Source: Alphaproteobacteria bacterium (GTDB lineage: Bacteria > Pseudomonadota > Alphaproteobacteria > Rs-D84 > CACZYB01). Taken from it: a stretch of 64,000 nucleotides of DNA. The DNA is taken from NCBI GenBank assembly GCA_017938435.1, contig JAGBBO010000047.1, positions 53,731-117,730 on the forward strand, read 5' to 3'. The notes under the pieces are model-generated. The model was not told the origin of the DNA. It searched no databases and worked only from the letters and a program-made list of their open reading frames with translations. Position numbers and translations under genes: made by a program. Shown here piece by piece: positions 18,778-28,142 of the stretch; the stretch's first letter is position 1, and every line of letters begins with the position of its first letter.

Positions 18778-19626
18778 ATGAAAAAGTTAAGTTTTGGTTT
18801 ATTATATGCTTGCATATTTGCTCTTGTTGGTTGCACATCTGATGTAAATGATGTTCCTGTATCATCAAATGATTTGATTGATCAAAATGTTGTTTACAAA
18901 AGTGAAACTGTAAAGGTTGATGTTGAAGAAACAGAAACTCCTAAAAATGATTTTTCAAAAACAGAAGTTGCAAAATCAGAAGTTGCAAAATCAGAAAAAA
19001 CTTCTGAAAAATTAGAGGTAATTGTTCCTCCTCATGCAACAGAGGATGAAACTGTTGATTTCGTAAATGAATATTATATCGAAAGAAATCCCGAAGATGT
19101 AGAGTTTGAAATGGCTGTTGCACAGGCGGAATCTCGTCGTGGTATAAAACATATTTCGAAACCTGTTCCTGCACCAAAGCCTGCTCCTAAAATGGTAGAA
19201 GAAAAACAAACTTCAAAACCTACAATAAAAAGAAAACTTGAAATTAAAGATGTTGAACCAATTCGCAATGTCACATTTTTAAGCACAATAGTTTATCATT
19301 CTAATACAAAGGCTGATATCTCGGCAAAAGATATGACAGCATTGAAAAATGTTGCAAAACTTGTTCGTGCAAAAAATGCTATTGTTCGTGTTGTAGGTAA
19401 TTCCTCAAGTCGTTCAAAAGATATGAAAGAAGTTCAAAACAAAATTGAAAATTTTGATTTATCATTGCTTCGTGCACAAAAAGTTAGTGAAGCTCTTATC
19501 CGATTCGGTGTTCCAAAAGACAGAATCTTTATAAGTGCAGTTGCTGATACAGAAAAGGTTGTAGAAGAAAATATGCCAATCAATGAAGCAATAAACAGAA
19601 GAACAGAGATTTATTTGAATTATTAA
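18778..19626 (+). CDS. OmpA-like peptidoglycan-associated lipoprotein
   Basis: Starting at 18778, where AAAAGGA lies 6 bases upstream, the 282-residue product begins with a lipoprotein signal ending in L-V-G-C (Cys near residue 19). A central Glu/Lys/Pro-rich linker with the repeated phrase K-S-E-V-A (about 50-75) leads to a C-terminal OmpA-like domain from about 175. In it, R-A-Q-K-V-S-E-A-L and the closing N-R-R-T-E-I are the peptidoglycan-binding signatures. The protein should tether the outer membrane to the wall. A second start at 18751 would spoil the signal peptide. A terminator follows directly. Confidence 0.78.
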   Translation: MKKLSFGLLYACIFALVGCTSDVNDVPVSSNDLIDQNVVYKSETVKVDVEETETPKNDFSKTEVAKSEVAKSEKTSEKLEVIVPPHATEDETVDFVNEYYIERNPEDVEFEMAVAQAESRRGIKHISKPVPAPKPAPKMVEEKQTSKPTIKRKLEIKDVEPIRNVTFLSTIVYHSNTKADISAKDMTALKNVAKLVRAKNAIVRVVGNSSSRSKDMKEVQNKIENFDLSLLRAQKVSEALIRFGVPKDRIFISAVADTEKVVEENMPINEAINRRTEIYLNY

Positions 19627-19632
19627 GTTGTG

Positions 19633-19662
19633 AAAGGTAGCTTTTTTTAGGCTACCTTTTTT
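19633..19662 (+). terminator. Intrinsic terminator after the OmpA-like gene
   Basis: AAAGGTAGC (19633-19641) pairs with GCTACCTTT (19651-19659), loop of nine bases, followed by T residues. Confidence 0.88.
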
Positions 19663-19686
19663 AAGATAATATAGGATTTTATTATT

Positions 19687-21489
19687 ATGATTGTTGGTCC
19701 AGATGATAACAAAGATGATTTCTTGGTTAACGAAGATTCTTCGCTAAATAAATTTCGTTGGCGTTTATTCAATAGTAATGAACGCGAGGTTGCTACTATT
19801 ACACAACGATTCGATGTTCCTGATATAATTGCAAAAATTATTTGTGCAAGAAATGTTCCATTTGAAAATATTGAAAATTATCTTAATCCACAAATTAAAA
19901 AATTACTTCCATCTCCATTTATTTTAAAGGATATGGATAAGGCTGTTGAAAGAATAGTTTATGCTATAAAAAAGGGTGAAACTATTGGCGTTTTTGGCGA
20001 TTATGATGTCGATGGTGCAACAGCAAGTTCAATTATATATAAATTTCTTCGTGATGTTGGTGTTAAAAATGTTTATATTCATATTCCTGATAGGCAATCA
20101 GAAGGATATGGACTTAATTCTGTTGGATTAAAGGAGTTAAGGGATAAAGGGGCAACCTTGGTTATTGCTGTTGATTGTGGAATAACTGGTTTCGATGCTG
20201 TTGATATGGCAAATCAAATGGATTTGGATATTGTGATTGCAGATCATCACGAAGCCGAGGTCGGTGTTCCAAACGCAGTTGCTGTGATAGATCCAAAACG
20301 AATTGATGACGATTCTGGATTAAATTATTTAGCTGCATGTGGTGTTGTGTTTTTGATGGATGTAGCATTGAATAAAACACTTCGTGAATCTGGTTATTAC
20401 CTAGAAAAGGGGATTGAGGAACCTGATTTATTTTCATATCTTGATTTAGTCGCACTTGGAACAGTTTGTGATGTAGTTCCTCTTGTTGGTGCAAACCGTG
20501 CATTTGTTTCTGTTGGTGTAAAGGTTATGGCTAAACGCCAAAATGTTGGATTAAAAGCATTATGCGATATTTCTGGTATTAGCACCAGTCCAACCGTTTA
20601 TCATCTTGGCTATATTTTAGGTCCTCGTATAAATGCTGGTGGTCGTGTTGGAAATTCGGCCCTAGGTGCTGATTTGCTTACAACACGCAATCCTTTGACA
20701 GCTGATAATCTTGCAACAAGACTTAATAATTTTAATATAGAAAGAAAAGATATTGAAGCATCAGTTCTTGCCGAAGCATTTGAAAAGGTTGCATCAGAGA
20801 TAAAGCCTGATGATAACTTTGTGTTTATAAGTGGCCATAATTGGCATACTGGTGTTATTGGAATTATTGCAGGACGAATTAAGGAACGCTATAATCTTCC
20901 AACTTTGGTTGCCACAATAGATGATAATGGTATTGCAAACGGAAGTGGAAGAAGTATTCCAGAAATTGATTTAGGTTCTGCTATTATAAAGGCAAAGGAA
21001 ATGGAAATTTTATCTGAAGGCGGTGGACATTCTATGGCTGCCGGATTTACTTTGGCACAGGATAAAATACCAGAGTTTAAAAACTTTTTGCATGAATATA
21101 TTGAAAATTCTACTAAGTCACAAAAAATTATTCCTGTTTTAAATATCGATTCTGTTATTGATATTACAGGAATAAATAACGAACTTATAAAAAGACTTTC
21201 TATATTGGAACCATTTGGCACAGCAAACGAAGAACCTCGATTCGCTGTCTTAAATGCAAAATTAACAGGTGCAGATGCCCTTTCTGGTGGTCATATAAGA
21301 TGTTATTTTGCATCCGATAATGGAAAAAGTATTTCTGCTATATGTTATAAAGCTATTGATACCAATATGGGGGAGGCTTTGCTTGACGGTGTTGGAAAAT
21401 ATTTTAAACTTGCCGGAAAAATTCGTGCAAATGAATGGAATGGCAAAAGATATATACAATTTATTATTGATGATGTCGCAAAGGAGTAA
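19687..21489 (+). CDS. recJ: Single-stranded-DNA-specific exonuclease RecJ
   Basis: 5'-3' exonuclease of the DHH family acting in recombination and mismatch repair. The metal-binding D-Y-D-V-D is at residues 105-109 and the D-H-H at 186-188. The DHHA1 segment G-H-x-W-H-x-G-V-I-G-I-I-A-G-R is near 380-395 and the G-G-G-H-S-M-A-A-G motif near 444. Length 600 is normal. The gene starts soon after a terminator and is followed by the lytic transglycosylase after two bases. Confidence 0.95.
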   Translation: MIVGPDDNKDDFLVNEDSSLNKFRWRLFNSNEREVATITQRFDVPDIIAKIICARNVPFENIENYLNPQIKKLLPSPFILKDMDKAVERIVYAIKKGETIGVFGDYDVDGATASSIIYKFLRDVGVKNVYIHIPDRQSEGYGLNSVGLKELRDKGATLVIAVDCGITGFDAVDMANQMDLDIVIADHHEAEVGVPNAVAVIDPKRIDDDSGLNYLAACGVVFLMDVALNKTLRESGYYLEKGIEEPDLFSYLDLVALGTVCDVVPLVGANRAFVSVGVKVMAKRQNVGLKALCDISGISTSPTVYHLGYILGPRINAGGRVGNSALGADLLTTRNPLTADNLATRLNNFNIERKDIEASVLAEAFEKVASEIKPDDNFVFISGHNWHTGVIGIIAGRIKERYNLPTLVATIDDNGIANGSGRSIPEIDLGSAIIKAKEMEILSEGGGHSMAAGFTLAQDKIPEFKNFLHEYIENSTKSQKIIPVLNIDSVIDITGINNELIKRLSILEPFGTANEEPRFAVLNAKLTGADALSGGHIRCYFASDNGKSISAICYKAIDTNMGEALLDGVGKYFKLAGKIRANEWNGKRYIQFIIDDVAKE

Positions 21490-21491
21490 TT

Positions 21492-22811
21492 ATGAAATTT
21501 TTATTAGTTATTTTATTCTCTATTTTTTCAAATTTTGCATTTGCCCAAACTGCTCCTGCTATACAAGAGTTGAAAAATGCACCAGAAGAAATAGAAGCAT
21601 ATAATGAGAAAGAGTTTAATGAGTGGGTTATAGATTTCAAAAAAAAGGCGAATAAAAAATATAAAATAAGCCAAAAAACTTTGGATTCTGTTTTCAAAAA
21701 TATTAAATATAATCCAAAAGTTATTTCATCTGATAGAAAACAACCTGAATTTATGAAAACATTTTGGAAGTATTCAGATAGTGCATTAAAGCCAGAGCGT
21801 ATTGCAAATGGAAAAATTATGCTTAAAAAATATAAAACTCTTTTACAAAATGTATCTGATAAATATGGCGTGCCAAAGGAAATAATTGTTGCATTTTGGG
21901 GATTGGAAACTTATTACGGAACAATATTTGGCAATTATAATATAATAGAGGCATTAACTACTTTATCATTTGATCCTCGTCGTTCCGAGTTTTTCACATC
22001 AGAACTTATAAACGCCCTTAAAATTCTTGATGCAGGTCATATGAAGTTATATCAGATGAAGGGGTCTTGGGCTGGTGCATTTGGTAATTTTCAATTTTTA
22101 CCTTCTACATTTCAAAGATACGCCGTTGATGGCAATGGTGATGGTAAAATAAATCTTACAAGTGATATTGCAGATGCAATGCACTCTGCAGGAAATTATT
22201 TATCTAAAATGGGTTGGAATAATAAATACCGCTGGGGTCGTCCAGTTATAGTTGATAAAACTAATTCCAAGGCATGGGCGTATGTAAATTCAAATGAATG
22301 GAAACCATTAAGTTTTTTCCGTTCATTAGGTATAAAACAACTTGATGGAAATCTTGTTGCTGATAAAAACATAAATGCAAGTTTGATTGCTCCACAGGGT
22401 GTCGAAGGACCAACTTTTGTTGTGTATGATAATTTTAAATATATCATGAATTGGAACGCATCAACAAATTATGCATTATCAGTTGGACTTTTATCAGACG
22501 CACTTATTTCGGATTCTATACCTCTTTTTGATCGTCCTTTAAATTGGGATAAAATGAAGGCAATGACCACAAACCAGATAAGGGAAATTCAGGAAAAACT
22601 TGCATCTCTTAAAATATATGATGCAAAAATTTCTGGGCTTTATGGTAAAAAGACTATGAAAGCAATTAAGGAGTATCAACAAATGCTTCTTGATGGGGAT
22701 GAAGAAGTTTCTAAATCTGGTAAAGAGATTACAAAATATAAATCCGGTAATCCTGTTATTCCAGATGGTTATCCATCATTTGATTTATATGAGCAAATGT
22801 TTGGAAAATAA
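21492..22811 (+). CDS. Lytic murein transglycosylase B family, with peptidoglycan-binding domain
   Basis: Periplasmic enzyme that cleaves the MurNAc-GlcNAc bond to give 1,6-anhydro ends. A signal peptide ends at F-A-F-A-Q near residue 19. The catalytic Glu is E139 in F-W-G-L-E-T-Y-Y-G; the family motif A-G-A-F-G-N-F-Q-F-L-P-S-T lies near 195-207. A C-terminal peptidoglycan-binding domain covers about 355-405 (I-S-G-L-Y-G-K-K-T phrase). No lipobox, so it is probably soluble in the periplasm. It is downstream of recJ in the same unit. Confidence 0.9.
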   Translation: MKFLLVILFSIFSNFAFAQTAPAIQELKNAPEEIEAYNEKEFNEWVIDFKKKANKKYKISQKTLDSVFKNIKYNPKVISSDRKQPEFMKTFWKYSDSALKPERIANGKIMLKKYKTLLQNVSDKYGVPKEIIVAFWGLETYYGTIFGNYNIIEALTTLSFDPRRSEFFTSELINALKILDAGHMKLYQMKGSWAGAFGNFQFLPSTFQRYAVDGNGDGKINLTSDIADAMHSAGNYLSKMGWNNKYRWGRPVIVDKTNSKAWAYVNSNEWKPLSFFRSLGIKQLDGNLVADKNINASLIAPQGVEGPTFVVYDNFKYIMNWNASTNYALSVGLLSDALISDSIPLFDRPLNWDKMKAMTTNQIREIQEKLASLKIYDAKISGLYGKKTMKAIKEYQQMLLDGDEEVSKSGKEITKYKSGNPVIPDGYPSFDLYEQMFGK

Positions 22812-22869
22812 ACCCTAGTATTTTTATAAAATATTTGCTAAAATAAGGTGTAATTAAAAAGGAATTTTA

Positions 22870-25815
22870 ATGGCAAATATTTTTAATATATCACCGCGTT
22901 ATCCATTTCTTGATGTGTTGGCATCTTATATCTTGAAAACTGCAAAAGATAAGAATTTGGATATTGCGGATGATATAATTTTGCTTCCTACTCGTCGTGC
23001 ATGCCGTCATATCAAAGAGGTGTTTTTAAAATTAAGTGGAGGTAATGCAGTAATACTTCCAACTATTTTACCACTTGGTGATATTGACGAGGATGGCTTG
23101 GCTTTTCTTGATTATGAAAATGAAAATTTGCTAACAGAGTTGCCACCTGCAATTTCTAAAATAAAACGCAATTTGATTTTATCTGCATTGATAAAAGAAA
23201 AAAATCATGATTTGACTGAGGAACAGGCATATTCTCTTGCTGTTGATTTAGCACATCTTATGGATACTGTTGAAATGGAGGAATTAAGTTTCAATAATCT
23301 TCAATATCTTGTTCCAGAGGAATATTCTGAACATTGGCAAGAAACTCTTGAATTTTTAAAGATTGTTACATCTGAATATCCAAAAATTTTAGAAGAAAAT
23401 AATGTTATAAATCCTATTGATAGAAAGGTTCGTTTAATAAAAAAACAAATTGAATATTGGAAACAAAATCCACCAAAGGGAAGGGTATTTGCTGCGGGTT
23501 CGACTGGTTCGCTTGTTCCAATATCATATATGCTTAGATTTATTTCAAAAATGGAAAATGGTTTTTTAATTCTTCCAGGATTGGATAAAAATATTTCAGA
23601 TGTTGATTTTGAAATTTTGACTTCTGATTATCCAAAGGTAAATCAAAATCACCCACAATATGGGCTTTTGAAATTGATAAAAGGTCTTGGCTTAAAAATT
23701 TCGGATATTCCAAATCTACCTGTTTATAATGAATATGATATTGCAGATTCGGACAGGGAACTTTTAGCAAGTCATATTATGCTTTCATCTGATATGAACG
23801 ATGATTGGTCCAATCTTTCAAAGTTAAAAAATAATGTTTTGTCCGGTGTATCAGAATTAACTTTAGATACCGATTCGGATGAGGTATTTGTTATTGCTGG
23901 ATTATTAAGAAAGGCAGTTTTTGAAAATAAAAAAGCATTACTTATCACTCCAGATAGAAAAATTGCAAAATCGGTTGCAAATGAATTAAAACGCTGGAAT
24001 ATTATCGTTGACGATTCGGCTGGTATTCCAGCTAGCGATACCGTGACAGGAAATTATATTATTCTTGTTTTAAAAATGATTTACGATGATTTTTCACCTT
24101 ATTCTATACTTGCTGTTTTAAAGCATAAATATACTCATCTTGGATATACACACGAAAGGTTAGAAGAACTTACTGAACTTTTTGAAAAAAAAGTTTTGCG
24201 TGGAAAAATTTCATTGAATAGTTTTGATAAAATTTTAGCCATAGCATCTGATTATAAAGATGTATATGAAATGCTTTTGAAAATCAAAACTTTGTGTTCG
24301 GATATTTACTCAAAAATGCTTGATCCTCAAAAGTATAGTTTGCATGATTTATTACAATCTCACCTAAAATTGGTAGAAGATTTTGTTTCATCACCGTATG
24401 AAAATACAAATAATATTTTGTGGAATACTGATTTACATAATGATTTATCTACTGAACTTTCATCTCTTCTTTCATCATTAAATGATATAAAAAATGAAAA
24501 TAGTATAATAGATAAAATGACTGTAAATGCCTATTTTGTTTTTATATCTAATTATCTTTTGTCGTTAAGTCTTCGCCCAAAAATAAATTCTCATCCAAAT
24601 ATTGCAATTATGAATTCTATAGAGGCGAGGTTGCTTTCTGCTGATATTTATATTATGGCAGGTTTGAATGAAGATACTTTTCCAAGAATATCATCTGATG
24701 ATCCATGGATGAGCAGGCCAATGAAGGCAAAATTTAAACTTCCGCTTCCTGAACGAAAAGTTGGCTTATCATCGCATGATTTTGTTGAATTTTTCTGTAA
24801 AAAAAATGTAATTATGACTCATGCGACAAAGGTTGATGGAACCAATAGTATTACTTCAAGATGGCTTACAAAACTTTCTGCAATAATAAAAATTGCTGAT
24901 ATTAAACTTGATACTTCTTTAACAGATGAAGTTATGTCTTGGATTTCTGCATCTAATTTGAATACATCCTCTTCTCGTTGTGATAGACCAAGTCCATGTC
25001 CACCTTTATCAGCAAGACCGAAAGAACTCTCTGCAACATGGATTGAAAAATGGTATCGTGATCCATATATAATTTTTGCAAATAAAATTTTAAGTCTTAA
25101 AAAATTGGATGATATAAATCCAGTTGCCGGACCTGCAGAACTTGGCACTGTGATTCACAATAGTTTAGAAGAGTTTAAAAAGAAAAAACTTTCAACTTTT
25201 TCTGAACTTATGGATCTTATGGTCAAAAATTCTGTTGAATATATGGATATCCCACAAATAGATTTTTGGTATTCAAAATTTGAAAATGTTGCAAAATGGT
25301 TTATCGATTACGAACAAAGTGTAAAAAATCTTATTGATTATTCATTCGAAGAAGAAAGTGGAAGTTTTGCTGTTACACCGGATTTTACAATTACGGCTAA
25401 GGCTGATAGAATTGATATTTTACGGGATAATAGGGCAATCATTTTTGATTATAAAACGGGAACTCCTCCTAGTGAAAAAGAGGTTTTATCTGGATATGCT
25501 CCACAACTTCCTATCGAAGCGTTAATATTAAAAAATGCAGGATTCAAAAATATAAAAACCAATTCAAAGGTTGGTGGTGTCCGTTATATTAAATTAACAG
25601 GAAGTCAAAACGGACATATTACCGGTGAAAAATTTGATGAATCTATTGATGAAATTTTGGATACAGCACTTAAAAATTTAAAAGAAAATATAGAAAAATT
25701 TTCTAAACCAACGACACCATATCTATCCCGTCCAAATCCAAACAAAGTTGGACATAGTATAGAAAGTTATTCAGAATATACCCACCTTGCACGGGTTAAA
25801 GAATGGAATGAATAA
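22870..25815 (+). CDS. addB: Double-strand break repair protein AddB (alphaproteobacterial type)
   Basis: Subunit of the AddAB helicase-nuclease that resects double-strand breaks for RecA. The N-terminus carries the L-P-T-R-R-A-C-R phrase (about residues 38-45) typical of alphaproteobacterial AddB. The C-terminal PD-(D/E)xK nuclease has I-F-D-Y-K-T-G with D860 and K862, and a downstream Pro-Gln-Leu that matches the QxxxY-like motif. Length 981 is normal. The gene has a short upstream region with an extended -10-like TGCTAAAAT. The partner addA, usually adjacent, is not in the window; the next gene is convergent glgB. Confidence 0.9.
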   Translation: MANIFNISPRYPFLDVLASYILKTAKDKNLDIADDIILLPTRRACRHIKEVFLKLSGGNAVILPTILPLGDIDEDGLAFLDYENENLLTELPPAISKIKRNLILSALIKEKNHDLTEEQAYSLAVDLAHLMDTVEMEELSFNNLQYLVPEEYSEHWQETLEFLKIVTSEYPKILEENNVINPIDRKVRLIKKQIEYWKQNPPKGRVFAAGSTGSLVPISYMLRFISKMENGFLILPGLDKNISDVDFEILTSDYPKVNQNHPQYGLLKLIKGLGLKISDIPNLPVYNEYDIADSDRELLASHIMLSSDMNDDWSNLSKLKNNVLSGVSELTLDTDSDEVFVIAGLLRKAVFENKKALLITPDRKIAKSVANELKRWNIIVDDSAGIPASDTVTGNYIILVLKMIYDDFSPYSILAVLKHKYTHLGYTHERLEELTELFEKKVLRGKISLNSFDKILAIASDYKDVYEMLLKIKTLCSDIYSKMLDPQKYSLHDLLQSHLKLVEDFVSSPYENTNNILWNTDLHNDLSTELSSLLSSLNDIKNENSIIDKMTVNAYFVFISNYLLSLSLRPKINSHPNIAIMNSIEARLLSADIYIMAGLNEDTFPRISSDDPWMSRPMKAKFKLPLPERKVGLSSHDFVEFFCKKNVIMTHATKVDGTNSITSRWLTKLSAIIKIADIKLDTSLTDEVMSWISASNLNTSSSRCDRPSPCPPLSARPKELSATWIEKWYRDPYIIFANKILSLKKLDDINPVAGPAELGTVIHNSLEEFKKKKLSTFSELMDLMVKNSVEYMDIPQIDFWYSKFENVAKWFIDYEQSVKNLIDYSFEEESGSFAVTPDFTITAKADRIDILRDNRAIIFDYKTGTPPSEKEVLSGYAPQLPIEALILKNAGFKNIKTNSKVGGVRYIKLTGSQNGHITGEKFDESIDEILDTALKNLKENIEKFSKPTTPYLSRPNPNKVGHSIESYSEYTHLARVKEWNE

Positions 25816-28020
25816 TTACTTTCTTTTTGGTTTAAGTATTATTGTCGCAAGTGGAGGAAGTGTAATATTCAAAGATTGTTTTTCACCCTGCCATTCAATA
25901 ATTTCTGGTTTTAAAAGTCCTTTATTTCCAACACCGCTTCCCATATATTCAAAATCATCAGAGTTGAAAATTTCCTCAAATTCACAATTATCAGGAACAC
26001 CAATTCTATAATTTTCCCTTACAATAGGAGTCATATTTGTAATTGCGATTAAATAATTTTCTCTATTTTTTGCATAACGGATATAAGGGAAAACACTGTT
26101 TTCAGAATCGTTATAATCAAGCCATCTGAAACAATCAGGACTTGAATTATTTTCATATAAAGCAGGTTCTGATTTATAAAGTTCATTTAATGTCTTAACT
26201 TCTTTTTGCACAGCTTTATTATAGGAATCATTTGTTAAATGCCAATCCAAACTTTGGTTTTCGTTCCATTCATTATACTGTGCGAATTCATCACCCATAA
26301 ATAAAAGTTTTCGTCCTGGGAATGTCCACATATATCCATAAAATGCACGAAGATTTGCAAATTTTTGCCATTTATCTCCAGGCATTTTATTTATAAGTGA
26401 AGATTTACAATGAACTACTTCATCATGGGAAATAGAAAGAACAAAATTTTCAGAAAACGCATACATTATGCAATGTGTCATTTGGTGATGTATATATTTT
26501 CTGTAAATAGGATCCTTGCTCATATAATCAAGGACATCATGCATCCACCCCATATTCCATTTATATCCAAAGCCAAGTCCACCTACATCAACAGGTCGTG
26601 ATACATTTCCCCAACCAGTAGATTCTTCGGCAAACGAAGCAGAATATGGAAATTTCCTATACATAACAGTATTAACTTTTTGTAAAAATGCTATGGCTTC
26701 CAAGTTTTCCCTTCCGCCATAAATATTTGGCATCCATTGACCTGCACTACGACTGTAATCAAGATAAAGCATTGAGGCAACAGCATCAAATCTCAATCCA
26801 TCAACCTTATATTCATCAAGCCAGAAAGTCGCCGAAGCCAAAAGAAAGTTCACAACTTCATTTCTTCCATAATCATAGATCTTTGTTCCCCAATCCTTAT
26901 GTTCGCCTTTTCTATCATCTGCATATTCATAAAGAGGGCGTCCATCAAAATTTGCGAGTCCGTGAGTATCTTTTGGAAAATGTGCAGCAACCCAATCAAG
27001 TATAACTGCGATTCCTGCGTTATGACACTGTTCAACAAAATATTTAAAGTCATCAGGATTTCCATACCTTGATGTCGGAGCAAACATACCTGTTGTTTGA
27101 TACCCCCACGATCCATCAAAAGGATATTCCATAATTGGTAAAAGTTCTATATGCGTAAATCCCATATATTTTACATAAGGAATCAAATCATGAGCAAGCT
27201 CACGATATGTTAAATATTGATTTCCATCTTTTCTTTTCCATGATCCAAGATGAACTTCGTATATTGATATAGGAGCATCAATAGAATTAACTGCTTTTTT
27301 AATTTTTTCCCAATGATCATTAACTTCCCATTTATAAGATTTTTCATTCCATACAATAGATGCAGTTTTAGGTCTAAGTTCTTGATAAAATCCATAAGGA
27401 TCAGATTTAAGTGGTAAAAATCGCCCATCTTTTGATATTATTTCAAATTTATAAAGTGTCCCTTCTTTCAAATGAGGAATAAATATATCCCATATACCAC
27501 TAACAGGATGTCTTCTCATAACATCGACACGACCATCCCAATGATTAAAGTCACCAACTACACTTACCCTATATGCATCAGGAGCCCATACCGCAAATGA
27601 TACACCTTCTACATTATTAAGAGTCATAAGATGAGCCCCCATTTTATGATAAAGTTCAAAATGATTTCCCTCTCGTAAAAGGTAATTATCAAATTCACCT
27701 ATGGTAGGTGGAAAATTATAAGTATCATCAGTTAAAATTTCACGACCAGTATCATCAGTAATAAGAAGTTTATATTTATTATCTTCCCCACCTACTAAAA
27801 CTTCATAAAGTCCATCTTCATGTATTTTTTCCATAGGGAGTTCAACACTTAATCCTTTTGCAACAACAGAAATTTTTTGTGCAAATGGGTTAAATACTCT
27901 TATAACAGCAGACTTTGAATCATTTTCAAGTTTATGAAAACCAAGAAAAGCAAATGGATTACTTTCACGACCAGAAACTATATTTTGAATATTTTCTTTT
28001 GTTAAAATTGTATTCCCCAT
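25816..28020 (-). CDS. glgB: 1,4-alpha-glucan branching enzyme GlgB
   Basis: Family GH13 enzyme that introduces alpha-1,6 branches into glycogen. An N-terminal beta-sandwich (CBM48) covers about 125-215; the catalytic barrel shows G-L-R-F-D-A-V-A-S-M (nucleophile Asp near 410), F-A-E-E-S-T (acid Glu near 463) and S-I-S-H-D-E-V-V-H near 530. Length 734 is normal. It converges on addB with no base between the two stop codons and no visible shared terminator. Other glycogen genes are not nearby. GGAGGAAAT precedes the start. Confidence 0.95.
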   Translation of the reverse strand: MGNTILTKENIQNIVSGRESNPFAFLGFHKLENDSKSAVIRVFNPFAQKISVVAKGLSVELPMEKIHEDGLYEVLVGGEDNKYKLLITDDTGREILTDDTYNFPPTIGEFDNYLLREGNHFELYHKMGAHLMTLNNVEGVSFAVWAPDAYRVSVVGDFNHWDGRVDVMRRHPVSGIWDIFIPHLKEGTLYKFEIISKDGRFLPLKSDPYGFYQELRPKTASIVWNEKSYKWEVNDHWEKIKKAVNSIDAPISIYEVHLGSWKRKDGNQYLTYRELAHDLIPYVKYMGFTHIELLPIMEYPFDGSWGYQTTGMFAPTSRYGNPDDFKYFVEQCHNAGIAVILDWVAAHFPKDTHGLANFDGRPLYEYADDRKGEHKDWGTKIYDYGRNEVVNFLLASATFWLDEYKVDGLRFDAVASMLYLDYSRSAGQWMPNIYGGRENLEAIAFLQKVNTVMYRKFPYSASFAEESTGWGNVSRPVDVGGLGFGYKWNMGWMHDVLDYMSKDPIYRKYIHHQMTHCIMYAFSENFVLSISHDEVVHCKSSLINKMPGDKWQKFANLRAFYGYMWTFPGRKLLFMGDEFAQYNEWNENQSLDWHLTNDSYNKAVQKEVKTLNELYKSEPALYENNSSPDCFRWLDYNDSENSVFPYIRYAKNRENYLIAITNMTPIVRENYRIGVPDNCEFEEIFNSDDFEYMGSGVGNKGLLKPEIIEWQGEKQSLNITLPPLATIILKPKRK

Positions 28021-28045
28021 ATTTCCTCCTATTACTCTATAATGA

Positions 28046-28074
28046 ACTATAACTTTTTAAATATATAAAAGCAA
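28046..28074 (-). promoter_or_regulatory. Promoter of glgB
   Basis: On the minus strand TTGCTT (plus 28069-28074) and TATAGT (plus 28046-28051) are 17 bases apart. Confidence 0.5.
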
Positions 28075-28142
28075 TGAGAATTTTTTTTAATTTTCTTCTT
28101 GATATAATAAAAAAAGCATAGTAAAACAAAGAAGGAGAAGGA

